This document shows positions 45,334 through 56,623 of a DNA stretch of 64,000 nt, piece by piece. Source of the stretch: Metamycoplasma hominis ATCC 23114. Lineage in GTDB: Bacteria > Bacillota_I > Bacilli_A > Mycoplasmatales > Metamycoplasmataceae. The stretch is taken from positions 356,516 through 420,515 of the forward strand of contig NC_013511.1 in NCBI RefSeq assembly GCF_000085865.1, in the 5' to 3' direction. Position numbers and translations under genes: made by a program. Numbering within the stretch: position 1 is the first letter of the stretch; each line of letters opens with the position of its first letter. Under the pieces are notes generated by a model. It was not told the DNA's origin, made no database searches, and saw nothing but the letters and a program-made list of their open reading frames with translations.

Positions 45334-46272
45334 TTAAGCTGCTGTTTTAGTTTCTATTTGATTTTTAGTAGTAGATTTTTTAAATGCAAATGAGTTTGAA
45401 TTTTTAGGTTCATAAACTATAAAGTAAAAGAATTTTGAAAGCTTTTCGTTATTATATGTATTAACTTTATAAACATTGTAATTCAATTTTATAACGAATT
45501 CAAACATTACAGTCAATACCAAACCAACTATTATATATAAAGCAGAAATTACTTTATAAATAGTATAACTGCCATCACGTAAAGGTTCCATTCCGAAACG
45601 AATTATTCCATAATAAACAATATATAAACCACCAGTAGTTCCTGGACGTAATCAATTTCAATTATTCAATATTCAAACTAAGATAATATAAGCAGCTAAG
45701 TTTGCAATTGATTCATAGAAGAACAAAGGATAACGGTATTTTCCATCAATAAACATGTGATCCCTAATTAATTTTGGCAATATTTCAAATGCAACAGAGC
45801 CTTTTTCCATAACGCCACCATAAACTTCATGGTTTGCGAAGTTTCCCCAACGTCCAATTGCTTGTCCAATTAATACCGCTGGTAAAATTATAGTAATTGC
45901 TTTTTTCAAATCAATTCTATTTTTATTTTTTGAAAATAGAATATAAAGAATACAACAAATTGTAGCAGTTATGACACCACCATGTATTGATAGTCCACCC
46001 TTTCAAATAAAGAATGCATTATACCAAGGACCATCTGCCCAACCTTTATGTTCAATTAGTTGTTGAATAACGAATACAAATCTAGCTCCGATAATAGCAG
46101 TAGGAAGTGCTATAAATACCAAAATTGTTAGTTGTTCGAAAGTATATTTTTCTCTTCTTCAGAAAAAATAAACAGTCAATATAGCAGTGAGCATTCCTAA
46201 CATCATTGTTAAGGAATAAACATTCATTGGGCCTAATTTTAATTGAATTCCCGCTCAATCTTTAACTTGCAT
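45334..46272 (-). CDS. lgt: Prolipoprotein diacylglyceryl transferase
   Basis: 312 residues, polytopic. Transfers diacylglycerol to the lipobox Cys of prolipoproteins, the step needed by the many lipoproteins in this window. The Lgt signature IGQAIGRWGNFANHEVYG is present, as is GGLSIHGGV. Continuous only with TGA as Trp. RBS AGGAGG. C-terminus PKNSNSFAFKKSTTKNQIE is a charged tail. Confidence 0.95.
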
Positions 46273-46353
46273 TTTCCCTCCTTATAAATTTGCCACTTAC
46301 ATTAAAATATAATTATAAATTATACAAATCAAAAAAATTTTTTTTAATAATCA

Positions 46354-49182
46354 CTATAAAAGTTTTACTAAATATTGCCCCGTGTACGAATTTTCACATT
46401 TTGAGACCTGTTCAGGTGTTCCTGAGCAAATAACTTTTCCTCCTTCGTCCCCACCATCAGGGCCTAAATCAATAATATGATCAGCACATTTAATTAAATC
46501 CAAATTATGTTCAATTACAATTACTGTATCGCCATTGTCCACTATTCTATTTAATACTATTAATAAATTAGAGATATCGTAAGGATGTAATCCAGTTGTT
46601 GGTTCATCTAATACATATAAAGATTTGCCTGTTGGCTTTTTTTGTAGGTATGTTGCTAATTTTACCCTTTGAGCTTCACCACCGCTTAATGTCGTAGCAT
46701 TTTGGCCTAATTTAATATAGCCAAGTCCAACATCTAATAAAACTTGCAATTTTTCTTTAATTTGGCTCTTGTTTATAAATAATGCATAGGCTTTTTCGAT
46801 TGTCATATCCAAAACATCGCCAATACTTTTACCATGATATTTTATTTCTAGCGTTTCTTGATTATAACGTTTCCCGTTGCAATGGTCACATGTCACATAA
46901 ACATCGGGCAAAAAATGCATAGCAATTTTGATTACACCATCGCCTTCGCATTTATCACAACGCCCACCTGGAACATTGAATGAAAATCTTGATTTTGTAT
47001 ATCCTCTAATTTTACTTTCTTCGGTATTTGCAAAAATTTCTCTAATATCATCAAAAACACCGGTATATGTTGCAGGATTTGATCTAGGAGTACGCCCAAT
47101 TGGATTTTGATCAATTTGAATTAATTTATCAATGTTAGTTTGGCCAATTAGTTTATTATCTCTTTGAATATCATAATATTGATCTAATAGATATTTATTA
47201 AGACTCCCGACTAGTTCATCGTTTATTAATGTAGATTTTCCAGAACCACTCACTCCAGTAATTGCAATAAATTTTCCTAATGGAAAAGTAACTTTAATAT
47301 TTTTTAAATTATTTAATTTTGCATTTTTTAATGTCAATGTTTTGCCATTTCCACTCCGCCTAAATTTTGGCACCTCTATTTGTCTTTCTTTTGACAAATA
47401 TTGGCCAGTTAGGCTTTGCTTACATGCAATTATATTTTCAACATTTCCGCATGCAACAATATTTCCACCATGTTCGCCTGCTTGAACACCAATATCAACT
47501 ATATAATCTGCTTGTCTAATTGTTTCTTCATCATGTTCAACAACAATTAAACTATTACCTAATTCAACCATTTTTCTTAAAGAGCTTAACAATTTTTCAT
47601 TATCTTTTTGATGTAAGCCAATTGAAGGTTCATCTAAAACATATAAAATACCTGTTAGATTAGAGCCAATTTGTGTTGCTAATCTAATTCTTTGAGCTTC
47701 ACCACCGCTTAATGTCTCAGCTTTTCTATTCAATGTTAAATACTTTAAGCCAACATCAATTAAAAATTTAATTCTATGTTTCAATTCAGACAAAATTAAA
47801 GAAGTAATTTCTTTTTCTAAATCACTTAACTGCAATCTTTCTAAAATAATTGCTAAATCTCCAAGCGACTTATTGCAAATTTCATATATATCTAGATCTA
47901 GAATTTTGCAAGACAGCGCATACTTATTTAAACGCTTTCCATGGCATGAAGGACAAGTAATATCTCCAATGTATTTACTATAATAAGCCCTAGCTTCTAG
48001 TGATTTTGTATCAAAATACTTCCTTTGTAATTTATCAACAATACCTTCAATAACTTGAAACTTCTCGCGTTTTGTACCACTTTCAGATAATAACACATAT
48101 GATATTTCTTCTTGCGACCCATGTTGAATAATATCTAGTTCAAAAGAAGATAAAGAATCAATAGGTTGATCTTTATCAATATGATAATAATTTAATAGCT
48201 TGTCAAATTCTTGCCATTCTAAATTGTAAGTATTCATGAAATTTCTATAATACTTTATTGCCCCCTCATTTATAGAAAGCTGTCTATCGGGACAAATTAA
48301 ATCAAAGCTTGCCTTTTGAATAACACCAAGTCCTTTGCATTCAGGACACATTCCAGCTGGAGAATTAAACGAGAATAATTTGGGTTCAATTTTTGGCATA
48401 TCAAAGTCGCCAAAACTGCAACTATGATGTATTGAATAGGTATTCTTTTTAGTTTCATTAACAATAGTTGAAATTAAACCATTAGATTGCTCCAATGCAA
48501 CCTCAATTGCACTTGATATTCTTGATTTTATATCATCATCATTTGATAATCTAACTCTATCAATAAACAGATCAATATTTCAACGTTTATTTTTATCTAG
48601 ATTAATTGAATCAACATTTTCTAAGAAATAAATCTCATCATTTATTAAAACTTTTATAAAGCCATCTCTTTTTAGTTTATTAAGTAATACTTGGTGGCTT
48701 CCCTTTTGGTTATTTACTAATGGGGCTAATATGTATATTGTTGATCCTAATGGGTTTTTATAAATGTTAGAAATAATGTCTTTTGTTTTTTGAGCAGTAA
48801 TTTCAATTTTGTGATTTGGACAAAAAGGTTTTGCCACTCTTGCATATAGTAATCTTAAATAATCATAAATTTCAGTAACAGTACCAACTATACTTCTGGG
48901 ATTAACATGTACTGTTTTTTGCTCAATAGAAATTGCTGGGCTCAATCCTTCAATGCTATCAACATTAGGTTTTTTAGTACCACCTAAAAATTGTTTTGCA
49001 TAATTAGAAAGGCTATCAACATACCTACGTCTGCCTTCTTCATAGATTGTATTAAATGCTAAAGAACTTTTACCAGAGCCACTGACACCAGTAAAAACCA
49101 CAAATTTGTTACGAGGAATATCTAAATTAATATTCTTTAAATTATTCTCTCTAGCACCTTTTATTATTATTTTATCGTTCAT
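46354..49182 (-). CDS. uvrA: Excinuclease ABC subunit A
   Basis: 942 residues, the standard length, joined across TGA-Trp. Damage-recognition ATPase of nucleotide excision repair. Two Walker A loops (GVSGSGKSS near 30, [10 protein letters not shown] near 640) and two signatures LSGGEAQR. Zinc sites are CPECKGLG with CPSCHGKR and CDKCEGDG with CDHCNGKR; Walker B is [11 protein letters not shown] and [11 protein letters not shown]. Its start lies within the last 11 bases of the HipA-like gene. No uvrB or uvrC in the window. Confidence 0.98.
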
Positions 49183-50347
49183 TTTCTTTGATATAACCCT
49201 TTTCTATTAAATATTGTTCTGCTTTCTTTATTCTTTTTTTAAAAAATTTATTAATGAATTTTAAGTATTTCATATCCATTTTAATCTTATTAGGTTGCCT
49301 AAATTTGAATTTTTTAAGTTGTTTGATTCAATCTAAATGTCTTTTTCTAATAAAAATTTTTAGTTGTTGATTAAAACTTTCAAAAAACCTAGTTTTGCGA
49401 TTCTCATAGTCATTTAAAAATGCAGTTTTTGCAATTGATTTTAAATAAATAGGATAATCAAATATTAAACTATTATTAAAATCAAATATTGGAGCTGGCT
49501 TTGTTAAAATTCCGCTATTATTGTCCAACATCATGCCAAAATTATTTAAATGCCTATCCCCATTGCAAATTAAAGCATCAAAAACCATTAAATCTTCAAA
49601 TAGCTCTTTACCATAATAAAAAGCAATCTGACTACATAGTTTTAAATTATTATCAATACTATTGGGATCTATGATTTTAGAAAATGGGATGAATGAAAAA
49701 TCTTTGTTTGTAAACAATTTGCAATCACTAACAAAATGCTTTCCATACTTAGTAATTTTATATTCAACCGCCGGCAAATTCAAAAATTTGGCAACTTGAC
49801 TTGCAAAATATTCACTATAAACATCGTATAAGTTTTTATTTGCAAATTTTGAATTTCGTTTATATAAATGAATTTCGCCATCCACCTCAACTAATGTTTT
49901 TAACATGTCGCCATCAATAAATCAACTAGGGCTTTTAATTTGTAGTCTGTTAGTTTCTGTTAATTTTGCTTTATAATCTAAAAAATAATTGCAAGAATCA
50001 TTATTGAAATGATCAAAATAATTTACATCTTCTCAATTTAATTTATTGCTTTCTTCTTGGCTACATATCCAAAATGAATTGCACAAATTCAAATAATTAT
50101 TATTTAAAATTAATTTCTTATAATTTAAAAAGTTTTCAATTAATCCCTTGTAATTAGGTCTTTGCATTGGAATTAATGAAATATTTAAAATGAATTCAAG
50201 TCATTGTCTTGGTGAATATTCATTATATTTTTGCTTTATAAAAATAAAATCATCAAGCAATTTAATATTGCTCAATGTTGTTAATTTTTCATCTGCTTCA
50301 AAACTTAAACAAATCTTGTTTTTACATTTTAAATAATACGTCTTCAT
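49172..50347 (-). CDS. HipA-like kinase-domain protein
   Basis: 391 residues with several TGA-Trp codons. The C-terminal half has a HipA/CtkA-type kinase core: [13 protein letters not shown] (Lys region), a catalytic loop [16 protein letters not shown], and [13 protein letters not shown] as the metal-binding segment. The N-terminal half is helical with no HipA-type N-terminal domain visible. No HipB-like DNA-binding antitoxin precedes it, so a classic toxin-antitoxin unit is not supported. It is coupled to uvrA by an 11-base overlap and follows the unknown gene by 7 bases. Confidence 0.7.
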
Positions 50348-50354
50348 TACTAAA

Positions 50355-51776
50355 CTAATTTATTTCGCCATCAAAATCGTTTTTATTATCTTTTGATTTT
50401 GTTTTTGGATCTTCCTTGTGGTCTTCCTTTGCTAGATTTTTATACTTTTCTTCAACTTCTGCAATTTCTTTTGAAAGATCACGGTGCAATATTTTTTGTA
50501 AATTTTCTAGCATGCTTTTTTCTCATGAACCGTCATTAGGAATATTATTTATTCCCATTCCTCTCAATTCATCGAATGCGCCCTTGAAATAATCAACCAT
50601 TTCGTCATCACGAACATTTCCAATTGCTTTGGCAGCTTTATACATACTATCAACTAATTTTTCCATACTTAGATCTTCATAATTCATTTCAAATGGAGAG
50701 CCAGACATAAATTTGTTATCAGCAATTTGTTCTTTTAATTTTTTTGCTTGTTGTTTTAAATCATCAAAACCTTCTAAGAAATTTACAAATGAATTTTTAA
50801 AATCATCCATACTACTCATATCTATTTCTTCTTCATTTGAATCGCCATCATCTGTTTTTTCATTAGGATCTTCGTCTTCTGATAATTCAGATTCAAGAGA
50901 AAATTCTTTAGTTCCAAACCCACCATCATAATCTTCTATTGACATTCTACGTTCAATAGGGAATGCTTCTTCTATTGCTCAAATTTTGTTTCCTAATAAA
51001 TTTTCTACTGAGTTTCATGCATCAATACCATTTTCTATTTTTGTTAATTTAAAATTAAAACTAGATGGTTCAGTTTGCAATAAATTAAGTTTTTCTGATA
51101 ATTCAAATAATTCGTCTCATTTACTAAAATCGCTTCTAATTACGTTGTTAATATCATTTGAAGGATTTGTATGAAAATTTTTAAATTCATTTTGTTTTAA
51201 TTCTTTTAAATATTTTAAAGTTTCTTTTCTTTCAGAAATTACACTTTGGCTAATTAATTCAGGATCAATTTGAAAATCTTCATCAAATTCTCTTTTATCA
51301 TCATAAACAAAATCAATTTTTAATGCCAATGAAATAATTTCTTTTGTAGGTAAAATTGCAGAGAAAATAATTTCATTTTGTTCAAGTCCATATTTTTTGA
51401 AGTCAAAAGAATTTTTATTTTCTTCATCGTTGTTTATTAAAAAATCATTAAAAATATTTAGAGAATTAAAAGTGTTTAAATCTGACAAAAATTCTTGTGA
51501 TGCTTGTAAATCGCCAAATACAAATTCAAATGGGACAATTGTTTTTAAATAATTTGGAATTGTATATCAATGAAATACCACGCTCTTTTCAAAGCCAAAA
51601 AATGCACCTAAAACATCCACTAATTCAGAAAAAGAAATCCCTGAAGTTATTGGAAATGATATTGGTTCAAAATTAATTTTTTTAACTGCTTCTATTGGTT
51701 TAAATTCGTAGTCAAAAGCTACATTTAATTCTCTAACTGTTAATTTTAGATTTATTCCTAATTGTTTCTTAATCAT
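50355..51776 (-). CDS. Unknown soluble protein with acidic middle
   Basis: 473 residues across TGA-Trp codons. No signal peptide or membrane segment. Two features stand out: an acidic stretch at about 290-320 (SLESELSEDEDPNEKTDDGD, then NEEEID) and a charged tail (KEDHKEDPKTKSKDNKND). The start ATG at 51776 follows GAGGAG and overlaps the HAD gene stop by 8 bases; an upstream frame extension is inside that gene. Genes before and after are closely spaced, so it belongs to the uvrA transcript. No family recognised. Confidence 0.75.
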
Positions 51777-52689
51777 TTTCTGCTCCTCTATTGTTTTCAA
51801 ATTCATGCAACATATATTTTTTAGTTATATTTTTTAATCTATATATGTAATCAAGTATTGCTTCTCCCAACCCATTTTGTTCAACAGCACTTGTATGAAA
51901 GTGGCTATGTTCATGCACGGTTTGTGTTGCATTTGCCATTGCATATGAATATTTTGAGATAGACAACATTGGTATATCATTATTTCCATCCCCGATTGTC
52001 ATTATTTCATCCCTAGATGTTTCTACATTCTTATAAACATTTTCTAACATTCAAAGAACAGCAGACCCTTTTGAAATATTTAAAGGCGATATTTCAATAT
52101 TACAATTTGTTGGGATCATTGCCAAATTTGTTATTGACTTAAATTTTTCAAACATTTGCAATGCTGACTCTTCCGTTTCAGTTCCATCTGCTGAATAAAT
52201 TTCAATCTTGGTTGGTTCAATAAATTCACCTCTGTATAATTTAGGAATCGAGTGTAATAATTCCTTGCTTATGAAGTGATATGAGCAAATATATTCAACT
52301 GATTTTTGATTATCTTTTGTGTAATAGTAATTATTATTGTCTCATAAGAGAACTTGGAAATCATTTTTTTTAGCAATGTCAAGAATCAATTTTGTTGTAT
52401 CAAAATCTATTTTTCAACAAGCAATATATTCTCTTGACTGCATATCAAAAATTTGAGCACCAGAAGATCCTATTAAATATCTTGCTTTTAATGTTTCGGC
52501 TAGTTTTAACATTCTTTCTTGAATTGGATTTCCAGTACATATATTAAAATCTAATCCATTGTCTACTGCAAAATGGATATCATCAATAGTTTCTTGCTTT
52601 AAATTAAAATTTTTATATATAGTACCGTCAACATCTGAAAAAGCAATTGGCTTCTTGTTGTTAGTAACTTTTAAAATTGTTTGACTCAT
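51769..52689 (-). CDS. HAD-superfamily (Cof type) hydrolase
   Basis: 306 residues with TGA-Trp codons. Motif I FSDVDGTIY at about 16, NICTGNP as motif II, a cap domain, SPLNISKGSA with motif III Lys, and motif IV TIGDGNNDIPML. It is a second, divergent Cof-like phosphatase beside the one at 35571. It starts 16 bases after the lipoprotein gene ends. Substrate unknown. Confidence 0.9.
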
Positions 52690-52705
52690 AATTCTCCTTG
52701 TTTTT

Positions 52706-53509
52706 TTATGCTCTAATCTTTGATTTATGTTTCTTTTTTAATACCATTATAATAATATAAATTATAATGCCAGAAATGGCAACTGGTGGCACAATATAAC
52801 TTAATAATCTAAATGTATAATGCATTGTGGTTTCAGGTTCTTCTGATTTTAGAAATTCCGTATAATCTAATAAAAAATGATTTATGGCATATGTTTTTAA
52901 ATTAAAATAATTCTTTACATTTAAATCCGATGCGTCCTTCTTTATTTCATTGCTTAATTGTTGTTGCATTTTTTTTGATACTAATTCAAACACAAAAAGT
53001 ATTTTTAAAAGTTCATCATTTGTTCTTAATCTTATTTGGAAATATTTATTAAAAACTCTATAAAGATTAGGATCGGGATCATTTTTTAATAAATTAATAA
53101 AACTATTTTGATTCTTTATATCAAAGAAGGGATATTTAAGATCATTATCCAACTCCAAAGCTCTATTGTATTCAGACTTTTCTTTAAAATTCCAATCTTT
53201 TACTCTATTGTTATAAAAATCTTCAAATCTTATTTTTTTAAATGGATTTTTAGGGTCTTCTATATTTAGATTTTGTAAGAATAATTTTTGATTCATTTCA
53301 TCAAATGAAAATCTGTGTTCTTTAAATATTTCAACTATTCTTTTGGCAACACTTAAATCTTGTTTTTCAATTCCGTCATCATTGCCTAATTCTAAATTAT
53401 CTTGATTATCTTTTGATTTTTTGCATGATAATGAAACTAATGGGATAGTTAGTAAAGTCGGAATAGCCAATGAAAAACTTAAAAATTTTTTTATTTGTTT
53501 TTTATTCAT
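52706..53509 (-). CDS. Lipoprotein with a C-terminal membrane segment
   Basis: 267 residues. The signal peptide ends in the lipobox VSLSC (Cys about 29). The C-terminus has a hydrophobic segment (about 235-258, PPVAISGIIIYIIIMVL) and a basic tail KKKHKSKIRA, so the protein would be fixed at both ends with the middle outside. The middle is helical and acidic at first. First gene of the run ending with uvrA. No family recognised. Confidence 0.8.
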   Translation of the reverse strand: MNKKQIKKFLSFSLAIPTLLTIPLVSLSCKKSKDNQDNLELGNDDGIEKQDLSVAKRIVEIFKEHRFSFDEMNQKLFLQNLNIEDPKNPFKKIRFEDFYNNRVKDWNFKEKSEYNRALELDNDLKYPFFDIKNQNSFINLLKNDPDPNLYRVFNKYFQIRLRTNDELLKILFVFELVSKKMQQQLSNEIKKDASDLNVKNYFNLKTYAINHFLLDYTEFLKSEEPETTMHYTFRLLSYIVPPVAISGIIIYIIIMVLKKKHKSKIRA

Positions 53510-53835
53510 AATATTTATTTATTATATTTTACTAAAATTCCAAACTTAAAAGATTTAAAAAGGAAATAAATGCTAAAAACTACACACTAGAAGTTTTTAA
53601 AAAATAACAAATTAAATTAAATTTCAAACTTTATAACTCCTATTCTATTATTGCAGATACTTAAACCCAAAAAGTTTTCAACAAAAATTAACCTTTTAGT
53701 TCAAAAATATAGTTTTTTTTATTTTTTTCAATATATCGAATATGAACCATTTAAAAAAACAATAAAATATATCTCGGAGATTATTAAGTCTCTTTTTTAT
53801 ATTTACTAAATTTAAAAAAGGATAAAAAATTAGAA
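53510..53835. other. Divergent intergenic region (326 bp)
   Basis: No gene supported. It should carry promoters for the minus-strand lipoprotein operon and the plus-strand Vaa-like gene; AAAAAGGATAAAAAATTAG before the plus ATG contains a weak RBS (AAGGAT). Confidence 0.4.
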
Positions 53836-55251
53836 ATGAAAAAATCAAAGAAAATATTTATAACATTATGTGGAATAGCAACTACCGCTATTTTGCCAGT
53901 TGCTACTATTTCATGTAATGATGATAAACTAGCAGAGAAAAATGGAAAAGAAAAAGCAGATGCTGCTTTAAAACAAGCAAATGCATTAGCAGAAGAATTG
54001 AAAAAAAATCCTGATTATTCAAAAATTTTAGAAACATTAAACAAAGAAATTGCCGAAGCAACCAAATCATTTAAAGAAGCAGGTTCATACGGCGATTATC
54101 CAGCAATAATTTCTAAACTTTCAGCAGCAGTAGAAAACGCAAAAAGTGAACAACAAAAAGTTGATCAAGCAAATAAAAAAATTGCTGATGAAAATTTAAA
54201 AATTAAAGAAGGCGCTAAAGAATTATTAAAATTAAGCGAAAAAATTCAAAGTTTTGCTGATACAATTGCATTAACAATTACTAAATTAGAAGGAAAAAAA
54301 TTCGAAATTGATGAAACATTTAAAAAACAATTAATTTCAACAATTGAATTATTAAATAAAAAATCAGTCGAAGTTAAAACTTTTGCAACAGTAAATACCA
54401 TTAAAAAAGATTTCCTTTTATCAGAACTAGAATCATTTAAAGAATTTAACACCTCATGACTTGAAAAAATCGTATCAGAATGAGAAGAAGTTAAAAAAGC
54501 TTGATCAAAAGAATTAGCTGAAATTAAAGCTGACGATGATAAAAAATTAGCAGAAGAAAATCAAAAAATTCAAAATGGTATCGCAGAATTAACAAAATTA
54601 AGCAAGGAAAATTCAGATTTAGCACAAACTATTGAAGAAACTATTGCTAAATTAGAAAAGAAATTCCAAATTCCAAAAGATTTTAAAGAAAAATTAACCT
54701 CAACAATCAAATTATTAAATAAAAAAGCTAACGAAATCAATACATTTGTTTCTACTGTTTCTAAAAAGACAGAATTTGTTCTTGAAGAATTAGAATCATT
54801 TAAAGAATTAAACACCCTTCAATTTAATGAAATTAAAACTGAATGAGCAAAAGTACAAGAAGCATGAAAAAATGAATTAACAGAAATTAATAGTATTATT
54901 AAGGGTGTTGAAGAATTAAAGAAATTAAGTCATGAAATTTCTGAATTTTCTAATTCAGTAAAGAAAACTATTTCTGAATTAGAAAAGAAATTTAAGATAG
55001 ATGATACAACAAATAAGGAAGAAGCTAAAAAATTCAAAAATGAATTAGAAAATTTTGCAGATCAATTATTGAACAAGAGTCATGAAATTGATAAATTTGT
55101 TACAGTTACATCAGCACGAGGAGATTTTTCTTTATCTGAACTAGAATCATTTAAATCATTTAATACCACATGATTCAATGAAATGAAGTCTGAATGAGCA
55201 AGAGTTCAAGAAGCTTGAAAAGATCAATTAAAAGAAATCTCAACAAAATAA
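53836..55251 (+). CDS. Vaa-like lipoprotein with three homologous modules
   Basis: 471 residues with TGA-Trp in every module. Signal peptide with lipobox TISC (Cys about 27). After a helical stalk come three copies of a module of about 110-120 residues. Each has E(L)xKLS near its start, a T(I/S)xKLExKF-type middle, LLNKKxxEIxTFV, then L(S/E)ELESFKxFNT and a WxxVxxAW ending. Copies begin at about residues 117, 240 and 352. This layout, in a hominis-like context, fits the variable adherence-associated antigen (Vaa), which varies in number of interchangeable modules. The Vaa identification is from layout, not from a database search. Followed by a terminator. Confidence 0.75.
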
Positions 55252-55267
55252 TATAAATTAAAAATAC

Positions 55268-55299
55268 AAAAAATAGTGCTACTAATGGGCACTATTTTT
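55268..55299 (+). terminator. Terminator of the Vaa-like gene
   Basis: AAAAATAGTGC paired with GCACTATTTTT, 16 bases after the stop. Confidence 0.85.
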
Positions 55300-55346
55300 A
55301 ATTGCTAAAATCGAAAATGAATTTTTCATTAAAAACAAAAATTTAT

Positions 55347-55532
55347 CTAGAAGTTGTAATGTTTTTTAACAATATCAAAATCTAATTTTTCAAAGAAAAT
55401 CTTAGCGACAATGGTAGGGTTTAATTGTTGTGCATTTTTTAGATTAAATGAAATCAAATTATTATTTTTATAAATTATGCAGTCGTTTGAATAAACAAAA
55501 AAAGGATTTATTTTGTTAACCATATATTTCAT
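55347..55532 (-). CDS. Possible small protein (61 residues)
   Basis: Starts at ATG 55532 with GTGGAGAG as RBS. Reads MKYMVNKINPFFVYSNDCII, mixed hydrophobic and charged, with no clear domain. The good RBS and the otherwise empty region make it plausible, but it may be chance or the relic of a longer gene. Confidence 0.4.
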   Translation of the reverse strand: MKYMVNKINPFFVYSNDCIIYKNNNLISFNLKNAQQLNPTIVAKIFFEKLDFDIVKKHYNF

Positions 55533-55642
55533 TATTCTCTCCACTTTACTTTCTAACTTCCAAATTATTCAAAGATAATATAGCTACATCGCTTGTTACT
55601 GATGCATTTTTGGTTTTCAATATTTTTTTTAAAAAAATAAAT

Positions 55643-55672
55643 AAAAAAACGCCCCATATAATACAGGGCCAG
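55643..55672 (-). terminator. Probable terminator downstream of tRNA-His
   Basis: On the minus strand GGCCCTGTATTATATGGGGC folds as a GC-rich hairpin followed by T7. It lies about 165 bases past the tRNA with no gene between. Confidence 0.5.
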
Positions 55673-55836
55673 CTTAAGCAAAAACATATTTATTTAATGA
55701 TAGTTAGCTAAATAATTTAAATATTATTTAGCTTTTTTAATTATGCATTAATAAATTAATTTTAAATATTAAAAATATTAAATATAGAATTTTAAAAAAT
55801 AAGATAAATAAATGATTAAAAAAATTAATAAAAAAA

Positions 55837-55914
55837 TGGGGCGTTTGATGGGGATCGAACCCACGTATGCCGGAGCCACAACCCGGAGCGTTAAACCACT
55901 TCGCCACAAACGCC
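55837..55914 (-). tRNA. tRNA-His (anticodon GTG)
   Basis: 78 bases. The acceptor has the extra G at position -1 opposite C73, the identity mark of tRNA-His, and CCA is encoded. The anticodon loop TTGTGGC gives GTG (bases 55879-55877). T-arm GGGTTCGATCCC. Confidence 0.95.
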
Positions 55915-56252
55915 ATTTTGTTAAATTGCTTATATATTTTAACATAAAATACAAATATTATTGTAATTTAGTGCCAAAAAAACTTAAACTCTTACTTTAT
56001 ATTTATTTTGGTAGCCCTTATTAATTAAACAAAAAACGGTTTTCTCCATCCAAAGAGATTTTTTTGAACTTATTGGTTAATTAAATGTGATTTTTTTTAT
56101 TTTTTTGAAATTTTTTTTAGAACAAAATAAATAATAAATATATAGATGTTTTTTAGCATAAAAGCCCATGAACATCTATAATAAATTAATCACAAAAATT
56201 TATAATTTAAAAACTAAATAAATCATTTTTTTCAATAATTTTAAATAATAAA
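55915..56252. other. Intergenic region with one hairpin
   Basis: No gene supported. TATAGATGTT at 56141 pairs with AACATCTATA ending at 56181 around a 20-base loop. Its role is unknown. Confidence 0.4.
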
Positions 56253-56281
56253 AAGGCTTGCTATTATTGCACGCAAGCCTT
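56253..56281 (-). terminator. Terminator of the P80-P60-hinT operon
   Basis: AAGGCTTGC paired with GCAAGCCTT, with a T-run on either side, 20 bases past the hinT stop. Confidence 0.85.
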
Positions 56282-56301
56282 GTTATTTTTTTTAATTATT
56301 A

Positions 56302-56622
56302 TTAATATCTTGGGATTATATGAACATGAATTCTAAATACTGTTTGATCTGCTGAAAGATTATTATTTATTATTAAATTAAATCCAGTTGCACCTAATTC
56401 CTTAACTCTTTTTAAAGCAAGTTCTCTCGCCTTTAATATTAGTGATGACAATGCTTGGTCATCAATATCATATAAATTTGTGGCGTGGTTCTTTACTGTT
56501 ACTAAAAAATGGCCTTTATCTACTGGTTTAATATCTTCAAAGGCAATAAATTTTTCATCTTCATATATTATTTTTGCCGGGATTTCTCTTGTTATTATTT
56601 TTTCAAAAATATCATCATGCAT
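56302..56622 (-). CDS. hinT: HIT-family nucleotide hydrolase (HinT-like)
   Basis: 106 residues. HIT proteins hydrolyse purine-nucleoside phosphoramidates and related AMP conjugates. The core IFEKIITREIPAKIIYEDE is typical, followed by FEDIKPVDKGHFLV. The C-terminal motif reads FRIHVHIIP: two of the three triad His are present, with Arg at the first position. In M. hominis HinT is encoded with P60 and P80 and reported to interact with them; the same order is seen here. The ATG follows the P60 stop by one base. Confidence 0.93.
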   Translation of the reverse strand: MHDDIFEKIITREIPAKIIYEDEKFIAFEDIKPVDKGHFLVTVKNHATNLYDIDDQALSSLILKARELALKRVKELGATGFNLIINNNLSADQTVFRIHVHIIPRY

Positions 56623-56623
56623 A

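Noticed and set aside
55643-55672. Duplicate fragment of tRNA-His because of the shared CGCCCCAT string
   Set aside because: Only about eight bases match; the rest folds as a terminator-like hairpin with a T-run.
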